This document shows positions 21,601-32,400 of a stretch of DNA of 64,000 nt, piece by piece. Positions within the stretch are counted from its first letter, which is position 1; the number at the start of each line of letters is the position of its first letter. The notes beneath the pieces were generated by a model. That model saw nothing but the letters and a program-made list of their open reading frames with translations, did not search any database and was not told where the DNA came from. The translations under genes were made by a program, and so were the position numbers. The stretch comes from Monarcha castaneiventris obscurior (Eukaryota; Chordata; Aves; Passeriformes; Monarchidae), in NCBI GenBank assembly GCA_026261815.1, contig JAMPIT010000848.1, positions 1,364,001-1,428,000 on the forward strand. Reading direction: 5' to 3'.

Positions 21601-22054
21601 CTGACGGGCACTTCGTCAAGGAGCTGTAAGAGCTTTTCCTCCTTCACCTGGCTGGGATGTTGGGAACGGGGTGGAGGTGGATTTTTGTGCCTGGAGCCTC
21701 CAGGGAGGGCAGTCACGGGGCACAGCAGGAGCCAGGGTTATGCTGGTTCCTATGGACTCAGAGCATCCCTACCCCACACCGCACTGGGGAAGGGGTTCAG
21801 CCACCCCACAGGGTCCCAACACTGCCCTGTGGCCCCTGGGAGGGTGACATGGGGCTCTGAGGGTGACGGGCCACAATGACTCCCTGCTCTCCCACAGTGA
21901 GGAGCCGCTGGAGCCACAGGCAGAGGCCAAATTCCGCGTGGATCTGATGCCGCGGCTGTCGGGGCTACAGAGGCTGATGGTGGACTTTGAGAGTGACCAG
22001 CTGACGGGGGTGAAGGGCTACCGCAATGTCATCATCGCACCCCAGCCCATGTGA
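9602..22054 (+). CDS. TGM2: Protein-glutamine gamma-glutamyltransferase 2 (tissue transglutaminase), 13 exons, 689 aa
   Basis: Coding segments: 9602-9611, 12031-12210, 14427-14669, 15809-15927, 16710-16838, 17301-17481, 18409-18544, 18660-18763, 18885-19124, 19276-19548, 21103-21263, 21489-21625 and 21898-22054. All have GT-AG borders, phases agree, and the sum is 2,070 nt (689 codons plus TGA). Transglutaminases form calcium-dependent epsilon-(gamma-glutamyl)lysine bonds; TGM2 also binds and hydrolyses GTP and works in cytosol and matrix. Order: N-terminal beta-sandwich (about 1-140), catalytic core, then two beta-barrels (from about 470). The catalytic triad is Cys278 (YGQCWVF), His336 (NFHCW) and Asp359 (ALDPTPQ). 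The redox cysteines are Cys230 and Cys371/Cys372. The GTP-pocket Arg580 and Tyr583 are present, but the human Lys173 position is Asp. The first three residues, MAE, and the split Glu4 codon match TGM2. The start has a strong context (GCACCATGG). There is no signal peptide, as expected for unconventional secretion. Human TGM2 has 687 aa. Confidence 0.96.
10286..10575 (-). mobile_element. CR1 non-LTR retrotransposon fragment (3' end)
   Basis: The + strand begins with AATCACAGAATT followed by GGTTGGAAAAGACC, the reverse complement of the CR1 3' tail. It runs through diagnostic blocks (CCAGGGACGGTGGCTCCACC; CTTCCTCTGGTGCAGCTT). The minus strand still reads the end of the CR1 polymerase, with [18 protein letters not shown] between about 10370 and 10500. 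It is 5' truncated, as most CR1 copies are. CR1 points to a bird or other reptile. Confidence 0.9.
10632..10687. repeat. Short tandem repeat with hairpin
   Basis: Two identical 20-mers starting TTGGGTAGAGGCAC (10632 and 10668). The intervening CCTCTCTACCC can pair with the first unit, leaving a 2-nt bulge. Confidence 0.7.
12031..12210 (+). CDS. TGM2: TGM2 coding exon 2
   Basis: Codons 4-64, start of the beta-sandwich, with LVVRRGQPF. Acceptor TTTGCAG, donor GTGAGT. Confidence 0.95.
12211..14426 (+). other. TGM2: TGM2 intron 2
   Basis: 2.2 kb without a recognised gene. It contains an AGG triplet microsatellite at 13501-13543 and a GC-rich stretch at 13660-13880 with a 16-bp tandem duplication of CTGCAGGGCCGGG (13784 and 13800). 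Confidence 0.8.
13501..13543. repeat. (AGG)n microsatellite
   Basis: About 14 GGA/GAG triplets with one T interruption (GGTGG). Confidence 0.9.
14427..14669 (+). CDS. TGM2: TGM2 coding exon 3
   Basis: Codons 64-145, rest of the beta-sandwich, ending at LLFNPWHP. Acceptor TTGACAG, donor GTGGGC. Confidence 0.95.
15809..15927 (+). CDS. TGM2: TGM2 coding exon 4
   Basis: Codons 145-184, from EDTVF to IPWNFGQ. Contains Asp173-Tyr174 where human TGM2 has Lys173-Phe174 of the nucleotide pocket. Acceptor CCCACAG, donor GTGAGT. Confidence 0.95.
16710..16838 (+). CDS. TGM2: TGM2 coding exon 5
   Basis: Codons 185-227, [10 protein letters not shown] to RVVSAM, phase 0 at both ends. Donor GTAAGT. Confidence 0.95.
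16937..16952. repeat. Poly-C homopolymer
   Basis: Run of 16 C in TGM2 intron 5. Length is likely polymorphic or affected by sequencing error. Confidence 0.85.
17301..17481 (+). CDS. TGM2: TGM2 coding exon 6 (catalytic cysteine)
   Basis: Codons 228-288. Contains Cys230, a one-residue-longer NCNDEDQG loop than the human sequence I recall, and the active-site motif YGQCWVFA with Cys278. Acceptor TGCCACAG, donor GTGAGA. Confidence 0.96.
18409..18544 (+). CDS. TGM2: TGM2 coding exon 7
   Basis: Codons 288-333: [17 protein letters not shown] and the variable loop before the catalytic histidine. Acceptor CCCGCAG, donor GTGAGC. Confidence 0.95.
18660..18763 (+). CDS. TGM2: TGM2 coding exon 8 (catalytic His and Asp)
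   Basis: Codons 333-368 with His336 in NFHCW and Asp359 in [12 protein letters not shown], the other two members of the triad. Confidence 0.96.
18885..19124 (+). CDS. TGM2: TGM2 coding exon 9
   Basis: Codons 368-448, starting with VYCCGPAPV (vicinal redox cysteines 371 and 372) and including FAEVNADVV and ISTKSVGRD near the calcium-binding region. Confidence 0.95.
19276..19548 (+). CDS. TGM2: TGM2 coding exon 10
   Basis: Codons 448-539, linker and first beta-barrel. Arg476, Lys478 (Arg in human) and Val479 lie in LRIKV, the nucleotide-binding strand. Confidence 0.95.
19549..21102 (+). other. TGM2: TGM2 intron 10
   Basis: 1.55-kb intron between the two parts of the beta-barrel region. I see no repeat family, RNA gene or skipped exon in it. 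Confidence 0.75.
21103..21263 (+). CDS. TGM2: TGM2 coding exon 11
   Basis: Codons 539-592, ending at KIKIR, phase 0. Contains Arg580 and Tyr583 (AVRDIY) of the GTP site. Confidence 0.95.
21489..21625 (+). CDS. TGM2: TGM2 coding exon 12
   Basis: Codons 593-638, starting ILGEP, second beta-barrel. Donor GTAAGA. Confidence 0.95.
21898..22054 (+). CDS. TGM2: TGM2 coding exon 13 and stop
   Basis: Codons 638-689, including [19 protein letters not shown], then TGA at 22052-22054. Confidence 0.95.
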
Positions 22055-22670
22055 GCAGCTACCGTGGCCCTCCCGCTGCAGAAACCCTGCCTCGCTGGCC
22101 CCCCACCCGCTTTAGCCCAAGATGGCCCCAGAAGGATGAGGGCCAGAGCCCAGCCTGACCCCAACACAGCGGCAGTGATGCCACGCTCCTCCCCGGGAGC
22201 ACGGACAGGACAAAGGGGCTGGTGGGGTCTGGGGGCTGCTGTGGCAGTCGCTCACTTCACTGCTGCTCACTCACCCTGTGGGGTGAAACATCCCTGTCCT
22301 GCCTGTCCCCCAGCACTGGGCACACCAGGAACCCCATGCCAGCCTCTTCCTCTGTGCCGTGCTGGCAGCCCCGGCACACAGAGCCCATTTCCATAGAGGC
22401 AGCAGCAGAACGACCCCTCCAGCCCCCGCTGTCACCATCCTCTGACTGCAGCTCCATAGAGAGATTTTATACTGTGAGCACAAAGCTGTCTATGCACCAT
22501 ATACCTATAAAACAAATCTAAATACATACTGCAAATAACCTGCTTGGGTACAGCCAGGCATTGGCTTCAATAAGTGTCCTGGCACTGCAGATGCTGCAGG
22601 GAGGGATTGGACATTGCCTTGATATGAATCAACTATGCAAACACTGAATAAAAACTCTATTTTTCACTTT
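22055..22670 (+). other. TGM2: TGM2 3' UTR
   Basis: About 0.6 kb from the TGA to just after the AATAAA at 22647. The cleavage site is inferred. Confidence 0.7.
22647..22652 (+). terminator. TGM2: TGM2 poly(A) signal
   Basis: AATAAA; the only canonical signal in the 3' UTR. Confidence 0.75.
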
Positions 22671-24370
22671 AAAAGCCAGACCTGGCTCTTCTTGCACTTC
22701 CTCTTCTCACAGCAGGACCCAGCAACTCCTTGCCCAGCACTCAGGTGGGGGGGTCATTGCCATAGCAGGCACTGCAGCCACACTGGCCTCACATTGGCCA
22801 CCCTCTCTGCCCCAAATCAGCCTGGTCTGGTGTTCTCAGGGTCCTCTGCGCTCAGCCCCCAAGACACCTTCCCATCAGGAATGGTTTCATACTGTGCACA
22901 GAGAACTGGACAGAGAACACTACAAATGATCAAACCAACAGGTCTTGCACACCCAGGCTCTGGGCAGAGCTGTCCAGCCAGCCTGGGGCGGGTGAAGGGG
23001 CAGCTGGATCCTGCACAGGGATGCGGGAGGAGAGTGGGGATTTGTGTCACACCTGGGACCAGGGTCAAGGCTCCACTGAAGGTAAAACACTTTCCATACC
23101 AGAAGGGCCTTCCCACATGTGCCCCACAAACAGGGTGGGAGCCTCCCTGCTCTTACAAACACCACAAAAACCATTAGAGAGATGGTGGTGTCTGACCGAG
23201 GCTCCCACAGTCACTGCAGCCCCAGCAGAGGGGACGTGCAGGCCCAGGGGTCAATCTGTGGGACAGGAGGACCCTGCTCACACTGAGTGGTCCCAGTCAC
23301 CCTGACATTGTGGTGTCTCCCATCCTGGCCGTGACTCACGCTGGATGCGTAGCTGGGAGCGTTTCCCACCAAGAACAGCCCGTTCTCTGACTTCCCTTTC
23401 TGTTTATCTTTAGGATGAGATAGAATCTCCATTTGCAGTGCCTCCAGACACAGCTGCTGCTTCCCCAAGCATGGCCAGAACTCCCCCAATCCTGGCTCTG
23501 CTTCCCCCATGGGAGGCCAAGAACCCATCTCAGCTCCAGCCCCAGCTCCCAGCATGGAACTGGAGTGGGCACAGCAGAGCCCAGGCCTCACATCAGCAGC
23601 AGATTGTTTGGCCAATAAAGCCTTTCAAGAAAACCCCCCAGGAGAACCACACGATCCATCTCCCCTTACCCTTTGGAACTTTAACCACCACATCTCCCTC
23701 TCCTGCTTTTCTCAAACACAACCCAAAAAGGCAGCTGGAGGCTGGGACTCTTGTGGGGTAGGGTAGGAACGGAGGTGGGGAGCTGGGGGCCTGGCACAGG
23801 GAGGGATGGAGTTGCCCAAGCAGCTCTCCCAAGGGGCAGAGAGCACCCACCCTGTGGCATGGGGACAGGGCAAGAGCTGCAGGAGGGAGAGGGATGGGGC
23901 TTCTCTCCTCCTGCATTCAGGGCAAGGGGTGGGGGCCAGCCCCCAACTCTGGCAGCACCAACCCCCCAAACACCAGTGCCAAGAGCACATGGAACCCTAA
24001 GGAATCCTGAAGAAGTTAATGGCACGAACCAGCGCTGCCTTCCCTGTCAGGAACATTCCTCAGCCCAGCAATGATGCAGGGCCCCTCTTTAGAGCATTTG
24101 TTAACTGGGCTCTGCTGAGCCAGGCCTCCAGCTGCTCAGCGCCTGGGTTAAAAATAACCAGCAGCTCCACTGCTTCGGAGCTGGGTCCTGATAAAATAAA
24201 CATTAGCACAGCTATTCCTGAAGGTTACTCCCATCCATCCAAGCCTCAGCAGAGCAAGGCTGCTCCAACAAGAAGGGAACAGACTCCAAACACTGCAGTT
24301 ACAGTTTAGCAGCAGGGGTTGCTTTCAGGGCTGGTTTTTCCTCCATTATCCACAGAGCTGAGATTGACTT

Positions 24371-24468
24371 CCCTGCACCCATCCCAGATCACAGATGTGG
24401 TACCACATTGCATCCGTCTCCCTGTGCCCATCCCAGATCACTGGCACAGTCCCAGGCTGCATCCGTCA
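24371..24468. repeat. Two-copy 49-bp tandem repeat
   Basis: CATCCCAGATCAC and GCATCCGTC recur with a 49-bp period and several substitutions. Confidence 0.65.
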
Positions 24469-25197
24469 GACCCTTTGGCACTCTCACCCTGCAAGCAATA
24501 AATTACAAATTAAATATTTCCAGCATCCATCGCGTGGGAGGGTGTGTAATTCAGTGCTAGTCCAAGTGCCAAAGCCAGGCGGGAGCATTCTCGTGGAGGG
24601 GAGGTTATGGATATACCTCGGCTCGCTGGAGATGCTGACTTGCCAAGAACTGATTGTAAACTCATTTTAGACTTGATGACCTTTAACTTACCTTCATTGA
24701 TGGATCGAAACTAGAACAAACTCCCATAAATCAGAGCTTTCACAAGAAAAAATCTATGGGATTTTCAAATGCTACTGCCTCTCCAAAGGTCTCCCTCCAC
24801 AAGCATGGGACACATTTTTACTCTCCTTGGTCAAACCAGACAACTGAGGCACCATCAAACAGCAAAAGAGACAATAAACCCCTGATGGCAGGAGGTCCCA
24901 CTGCACCCTCATGGGAAACCATTCCCCCTTCCACAGCCACGGGAGGCACAGGAGAGACTATGGAGAGAGGCCTCTTCCAGCATGGCCATCCCATGGGTAA
25001 CTCCCAACAGCCTGTGACTGCCAGACCCCTGATGCAGCTTCCCAGGGGAGCACCCCTGTCCATCCCATGAGCTCCCTGTCCAGCCCCTCACAGCAGGCTG
25101 CACTGATACACACAAACCAGTAAGGACTGATCAGCTGGGCAGTGGCAGCAGAGGGAGGTGCTGACCCCATCAGCTGTTTGTCCCCTCCCAGAACAAG

Positions 25198-25252
25198 ACA
25201 AGCCTTGTCTTTTCCCAGAAAGACAAAACAAGACTTGCCTCTTCCCAGAAAG
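25198..25252. repeat. Two-copy 30-bp tandem repeat
   Basis: ACAAGAC-TTGTC/TGCCT-TTCCCAGAAAG occurs twice with a 30-bp spacing, and a partial third copy follows. Confidence 0.6.
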
Positions 25253-26959
25253 AAGCAACAAGACCCTGAATCTGCTTATGATTTACTATTAGCTGTCACA
25301 CACATTTGCTCCGTCAGCAGCAGTGCAATGCTTGGCCACCACACACCAGCCAAGCTGCAACCCATCACATCCTTGTGCCAAGGGAAAACACTGGGACGTG
25401 AATTTGCAACCCCTGCCCAGAATCCAACCTTGATGAGCTGTAGAACACTGGTCCCTCAGGCTGCTCTGCACCCAGGAGACATTTCTGTACCCAAAATGTT
25501 CATTTTCCTTATCCATCCCCCTCCCACGCTGGCTGGTCCTGGGGTTTCCTGAGTTTTGCCTCAAAACCTGTACGTGACCAGCATGACCACGATTCCACCT
25601 GCTCCAGCACACATGGAGGCCTGTGAGGCCCTTGGCCTTTATTAAACTTCTTCCTAAACGTCATCACATGAAGGCACTACTGAAAATACAAATAAAGAAC
25701 ACGTTTCCTACCTCCTGTTGCCTTCTAGCATGTGAGACAGAGGCAAAGGATGCCTGTGGTACCCCCCTAAAGCCAGCAAAATCACTGGCAAATACATGTC
25801 CTGGCCTCACTCCAACAGACTGGCACCAGGTCTGCTGTGACATTTCATCCAAGTGTTTTACCAGGTCATTTTTTTTTTCAGAGCATTAGGGACAGCTTAT
25901 ACTTTTTCCATCTAATCCTAGATAAATACACATAAAGTTTGGAACTGACCAGGGAATGTATCAAAATTTGGCTCAAGTAACCAGACAAAGCCCACAGCAG
26001 TCTGCCCTGGGTCAAAACGTTGGCAGCACAACTACCCCACCCTCTGCCCACAGGAAGCCTCCAGCACTCCAAGGCTCTGCCAGCCCTTCCTCATCACTGT
26101 GACAACCTGGGATCTCACAGATTGACCTGTCAGTTAGTCAGGAGTGAGTTCCTCACCTTGTGCAGGTGCATAAGGCACCATTCCTTGGTTACACAGTAGA
26201 GCATGCACAGCAGGGCACTGAGGTACTGAACTGCAAGGACAGCTGCCTAACAGTCAAATATTTTTGGAGGCGTTTGTTCCAGCTCTTAAAAAAACAAAAA
26301 CCCGATTTGCAAAGGCAAGGAAGGACAGCCAGTACCTTGTCACATTTATGTCTTTGAAAACCCCACCTTAGTTCCTGCAACACCACACAAAGGTGGTTTT
26401 CACCGGGAGGAACGACACCAGCTCCCTCCTGCTCCCAACAACACTGCCCAACCTCTGCAAGGCTTTGTGAAAGCAGTGCTAAATATAATCTTCCCTTTAA
26501 GGGAAGATTTGTAAATCAGTATAAAACATAATCCGCTTTGCAGATACTCTCCAAGGCATATAAAACAATCACTGTTTGCCCACAGCAGCTGTTGCAGAGT
26601 GGTTAATTGAAGAACCCCTAAGCCCCCCCAAAACCTCCAGAATTAACTCCCAGGGCAACATGAAGACCCCCAAAGCTGAGAGGCTTCGATCACACTGATC
26701 CTGCTCGAACAGCAACTGCTGCTGCTCATGCAGGGAGGCACCTTCTTCCCATTCCAGGTTTGGCTTTTATTTGTATTTTTCCAAGAGTAACAACATGTCC
26801 TACAGAAAACCCACATTTCCACTCTGCATGAAAAACTGACACAAGGATCTCCCCAAGTCACTGCCTGGGCTTGAGAGGGGTAAAAAACCCAAACAAAACC
26901 CTCAGGGTGCCGGAGCATTGAGGAAAGAAGTAAGGACGCTACTGTTCAGTGACACCCTC

Positions 26960-26965
26960 TTTATT
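26960..26965 (-). terminator. RPRD1B: RPRD1B distal poly(A) signal
   Basis: AATAAA on the minus strand (TTTATT on +), about 2.3 kb after the stop. Confidence 0.6.
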
Positions 26966-28628
26966 CAAAAATAGATATCTATGAGACATTTCAGAATATA
27001 CTGCTGTCAAATGGCAGCCTATATGTCTAAATTAATTCCTAAATCAATTCATATACAGATTTAAGCTTTTGTTAAAAAAGACACACTGTGGGGAAATCTG
27101 TTTAACCTTCAGAAAATGTCACCCAGTTCACCAGATGCCCTTTGCCCAAAAAGTAAAACAAAATTAAAAACCACAAGACTTCATTTAAATTAAGCAAAAT
27201 AAAACACACACATATACTCAGAAAAAAAAAAATCAAAACATTTCAATTAAAAAATAAAAAAGACAGACAACTCTCTCACAGATCTGCCCAAAACACAAAC
27301 GTGAGATGCCAACACATTTGTCTACATCAGGTTTTGACAGGTTTTGTCCTATAATGGATACACATTCAATCAATGCTCAAAATAACTTGGTTTAAACAGC
27401 CTCAGGGTAACTCTGTGAGCTGAATCACGATGGAAAAGAGTCTTTTGGTTTGGGTTCTTGAAGTTCGGTGGGGTTTTTTTTTTGTTTTTCATTTTTGGCA
27501 AAAGCAGAGAAAATGTACAGAGCTTAATCTACAGTCTGGACCATAAAAGGCTGCACAAAGTGACTCAGGGAACGGATAGCTCTGCCACTGGAAAAATTCC
27601 TGTAAACTAAAGAGAAAAAAAACATTTGTTGGCTGGGCAGTGAGTGTGCAAGGAGCGTTAAAAAAGGACAAAAGGAAGTGTCAGTAGGAAAAGGACGTGA
27701 GCTTCTGAACAACTGAATGATCAAAAGATGCTGTGTTGTTGTTTGCTGTAACTGAATGCTGACCGGGCTACTGAACAGCCTGCAAAATAAATTAATGCGG
27801 AGCAGAACGAGCTTTGCATTTCTGCATTTTCTTCTCCTGGCTCTGACACCAGCTCAAGACCACAGGGAGGCACAGAGAGAGCGCCTCAGCTCACTTCAGC
27901 CTCTGTGTTACAAAACCTGTGTTACCAGATCAAGCGTCTCCAGAAACAGAACCTGTTCTATAGTGAGAGGTGCTAAATTTAAACAGAATTGTACCCAGAT
28001 TGGAATGGTTCAGTGATCAGAGTCCAGCTTGTCACACCTAACACACAAACTGAAATGTAACTACACCCCTGGCAGCTAAAACACTAGCCAGCAACATAAT
28101 GGAATTAAGAGCTTTTAAAATTTACCTTTTTTGTTTTTTACACTTTTCCTGATTATAAAAATCAACTCACAATCTGTGACACAAAATTAAGTACATCCTT
28201 CTAATATCTACATGCATGGACAGGTACATGTGCATACAGGATATATGCATATATATGGGTCTATTTTCTATATAAATAAATATTTATACCACATTTAACT
28301 TCTGCGCATCAGACAACTTCACTAAAGCTATGGAGAAAGTGTGTATCATTGTATTTTCAGTGTAACCATCCTGAGAGCAGACCTAACAGTGCCTGTCACA
28401 GAGGGACACCAGCAGCTGCCATACACCTTTCCAGCCTCTCAGGTCATTAAATCAGAGCTTCCATCACCATCTAATTTCATATAATGAAGAGGAAAAATGT
28501 GGTATAAATCTAAGGTAGCTAGAACAAAATTTACTTCCACTCCCACTTAGGTAACATCCAGTTCCGCTTTGCTCAGCACAGTGTAACTTATGAGTCTACC
28601 TCTAATTCACAAAGAAAAGCTGCTTATT

Positions 28629-28634
28629 TTTATT
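28629..28634 (-). terminator. RPRD1B: RPRD1B proximal poly(A) signal (candidate)
   Basis: AATAAA on the minus strand about 630 nt after the stop. Use would remove the downstream AU-rich element. Confidence 0.4.
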
Positions 28635-29265
28635 GCCTGTGACTTCAGTTTACATCCATGCCAAATGGGCACTACCTTCACATCAGGCCACAGCAGTATG
28701 AGGAACTGCAGGTTTAGAAAAACTCTTTCCCTGTAGCATTGCTGAGCAGATGCCTTCCCCTGATGCCACCGTGGCACAGGACTCACATGCACACACACCC
28801 CTACGAGGCCCATGAGCCACTCCACTGCTCCCAGAGATGGGGCCCAGAAACCCAATTAAAACAGATGAAACTTATTCAGAAATAATACAGTGTTTGTACA
28901 GAGGGAAGATGCTGCATGGTCAATCTTCCTGTGGAAGCTTCCCAGGTATGCGTGTACACGATTCATGATCTTTGTGGGGGTAACAAGTGCTAAGAGCAAA
29001 CGGCAACTAAAGAGTATGGGAAAAGATGAGAGAAGTTTGCCTAAACAGACCACCCCCACTCCCTTTAGAGCTCACAAAACTCACTCCTCTTCCTCCCCTC
29101 ACGTGAGCCAGTGTACACAGAGAGGGTGAGTACGAGCAGCCAAGAGGTTCAAAGCAGGGTCTGAAGTTCCTCCCTACTGCAGATCTTGGAAGACTGACTT
29201 CCAACCAATACCAGAGTCTTTTTACTTCTGCTGGTAGTAATGAAACCTGGGGCACAGGGTTTGTT

Positions 29266-29415
29266 CTAGTCTGTTGAAAACAGGTCCCCAGCCGATGGCA
29301 GAGGTGCCAAACCTCCTGTGACATTGGGTAGCAGTGACAGGTCTGGAAGGCTCTGGATGTGGGATTTCAGCTCCTTGCGCACTTGGGTTACCCGAGCAAG
29401 CTTCTGTTTATATTC
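29266..29415 (-). CDS. RPRD1B: RPRD1B coding exon 7 and stop
   Basis: Codons 278-326, EYKQKLARVTQVRKELKSH to SAGDLFSTD, then TAG (29268-29266). Confidence 0.95.
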   Translation of the reverse strand, partial: EYKQKLARVTQVRKELKSHIQSLPDLSLLPNVTGGLAPLPSAGDLFSTD

Positions 29416-32400
29416 CTGAGGGAAAGAGACAAGAGAACACAGATTAAGCACAGGTTAATTAACAGTGCAGTTAGTTAAGCCAGGGGTATCTTCCAGGTGA
29501 GGACTCAGAGAAGGTGGCCAGGCTCTGGTGCTCTGAGCGACGGCTGGCATGACTGCCGACCCTGCCATCTGCCCCAAATTCACAGCCTGCCCACAGGCTC
29601 TGGCATCCCTAAACTAATAAACCTGCCCTGCCTTACTAATTTTGTATGTAAAATGTCCCCAAACCGGCCCACACTGGGGCCTGACAGAGCATTTGAGAGA
29701 AGTGTCACTGCGGAGTTGCTTTATCCTTGTGTTCTTCCCCAAATACTGACTCCCAGCTGCTGCCAGAGTGTTCCTCTGATACCCCTTCACTGCCAGAAGC
29801 CACAGGCTGAGGCACACCACAGGTATTACTATGCTGCCAAAATGCTCATTGCTTTCAGACTTGATCAATTTTGAACACTTAATTAATCCAATTTTCCCTT
29901 TCAAGTCATTAAATCAAACCCAAGTTTTGGTTGTCAAACAGGGCCTCCTTTATGAGCTCACATTACAACCCCAGCAGCTGTGCCGTGAGACTGGCATGGC
30001 AGGGACACCATGGAAACACGTGTAGGATCACTGAATGTAAACCAGGGAAAGGCACATCCACACTGGATACAGACACAAATCTTCAGGATTTTATTACAGA
30101 TGGAAAAAAAGAGCAAGTTGAAAATCTCTGAAGAGGAAACTTGCAAGTGGTTTTTCCACTAATGAGGTCTGGATTGAGTACTAAAAGTGCAGTAAGAAAT
30201 CCCTAACCACGTGCAGAAATTCCCCCAGGTCTCAAGAGACACCAGTGACTTGTGTTCATAATGAGAGAAAGGAGGAGTTTGGACCCTGAAAATGGAAGAA
30301 AGAACTGTACATTGGTCAATTCTGTTGAGAGGCCACTTGAGAGCAGCCCAACACACATCCAAGTTATCCAATACAGAAGATTAATTAAAGACTGTTTCTG
30401 TAATTTTCAAAGTTTTGTGATTCTATACATTCACGTAACAGGCACAGAAGACAGCAACAGAAGGAATAAAACTCCTGTAGCACATAATTTCTTTTGGAAT
30501 GCGCCAGTCTTTACTCAGCTACATGTGGCCTATTTTCATGGCACCTCCAGAATGCAGGAAACAATGAGCTTAAGAAAAAAAACCATACACAGAACAGACT
30601 GCCACAGAGCCAGCTAGAATATCAATTTACTTTTCATTTCTTAATTACTTGGCAAAGAGAGCAGAAGTTTGTATCTCTGAAGATCAAATTAAACTAGGCA
30701 CATGTTTAATCAAAACATCTTTCTGAAGAGTTTACAACTTTAATCCAGACTTTCTAACCTTCTCAGTGACGGAAATTCTCTTCACCTTCTCCAAACATCA
30801 AAGCACAGCAGTTCCTGTGGGGTTACAAGCAAGGAGTTTACACTCTCTGTGTTTCATTATTTTGAATTAGAACAGTGAGAGCACCCATCAATCGCAACAA
30901 CTCCCGATAACCCTGCAATGGCTATGGAAGTGTATCCCATAAATTCCCTGCCAGCACCAAGTAGGAATGTCTTTTAACAGCCTATTTGAAACTTTAATCC
31001 TTTATGAGGCCCAGCGAGTTAATATAACCAAATATTCTGTTAACACACACAGGATACACAGTGAAATATACAAGTCCAAACAAAGCCCTCCCAACTCCAT
31101 GAACTGCAGGGTGCTGTTCTCATGCCTAGAGAACAGTTACTGTGCACACATTAATTTTGTGAGGATTTGTCTTGTTTTAATGAAAGGCAGAGAATCAGGA
31201 CCAAAATAAGAATGCACCCCTAGCCATACTCTTTGGGGAATTCTTAAAGAGGGAAACAAGATGAGAAAGTCACAAGAGGAAGACAGAAAAAAAACAAATA
31301 CCCCAGATTCTCTAGCATTAATAGAGAACAGCAGCAGATAAAAGAGGGATGCCATGGAGGCACAGCATTCTGACACTTGAGATTCTTCTCCAAAAGAACA
31401 TGGGAGCCAACCCTGGGGAGAGACAGAGCCCAGAGTGCTCAGCTAAGGCCTGGCACATCCCCAGTGCTGAAGGCAGGAGACAGCAGCCCACCAGCTCCTG
31501 CACACACGGCAGAAACAGCAGAAACATCTATTGTGCTGCTGTACTCCAAATGCTGGCAGAGACAAAGTGGAAGAGGCTGGACTTGCAGATCCACAGAAGA
31601 CAATCTTAAAAAATATTCAAAAATCCATAATTCAGGCCATTGTCAGGGAGTGATGGATATCGAGCCAGGAAAGAACAGGCAGTGCTTCCTCCTCAAGAGT
31701 GCCAAACTGTCAAGAGTGGGTATCAGCAGGTGTTTTTTTCTGTAGTAATTCCCACTAAAGACAGGAATGAAAAAACAGAAGGGCAAGGCAGCTGGCAAAT
31801 CCTCCAGATCTGACAAATGGGCAGTGAAGATGAAAAGAAGTTGAAAATTCCAGGCATAAGCCAAGAAAATATCTCAAATATGGCTTGAATTGCCAAGATC
31901 CACACTAAACAATTATGGGTTTATGGATCCAATTATGGATCCACATAAAACAATTACGTAAAAACAGGTACAACCTCCATGGAAAGACTAATGCCCTGCC
32001 ATTTTCAGGGCAAAACTGACAGGGTTACCAGGATCCACCACTTCTCATGGACAGTCAAGACTGGAATGTGATGGCCTTTGAGCTGAAGGTGATTTGCGTG
32101 ACCATTACAGTTTTATTAGATGCAAACAACATTCCTTCCCCAAAAGGGATGCTTAGGGGAGGGAGAATCTTGCCAATACCTTGCCTGACAGCCCAGTTCT
32201 CATAAAACACACTGACAAATGAAGTACCACCAAGTTGTGTCCAAACCACACTGCTGTTGGCAAACATACAGACTTAGGAGCAATTCCTCTGCATATTAAC
32301 AGCACCAACCTGCTTCCAGATTCACAATTAACAGCTTCAGCTGTTTAGAAAAATATTGCTCTTAGCATGTCCTTATTTTCAGGGATACTCTACATTGAGG

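Larger units (their letters stand above)
22671..26940. other. Intergenic spacer between converging TGM2 and RPRD1B
   Basis: 4.3 kb with no exon chain or known RNA gene. It contains two small two-copy tandem duplications (24371-24468 and 25198-25252). The end of either 3' UTR could extend somewhat into it. Confidence 0.65.
26942..29265 (-). other. RPRD1B: RPRD1B 3' UTR
   Basis: 2.3 kb of AT-rich sequence from the TAG to the distal AATAAA. A proximal AATAAA lies at 28629-28634. On the transcript strand an AU-rich element (ATTTATTTA within TATTTATTTATA) lies at 28271-28284, only in the long form. Confidence 0.65.
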
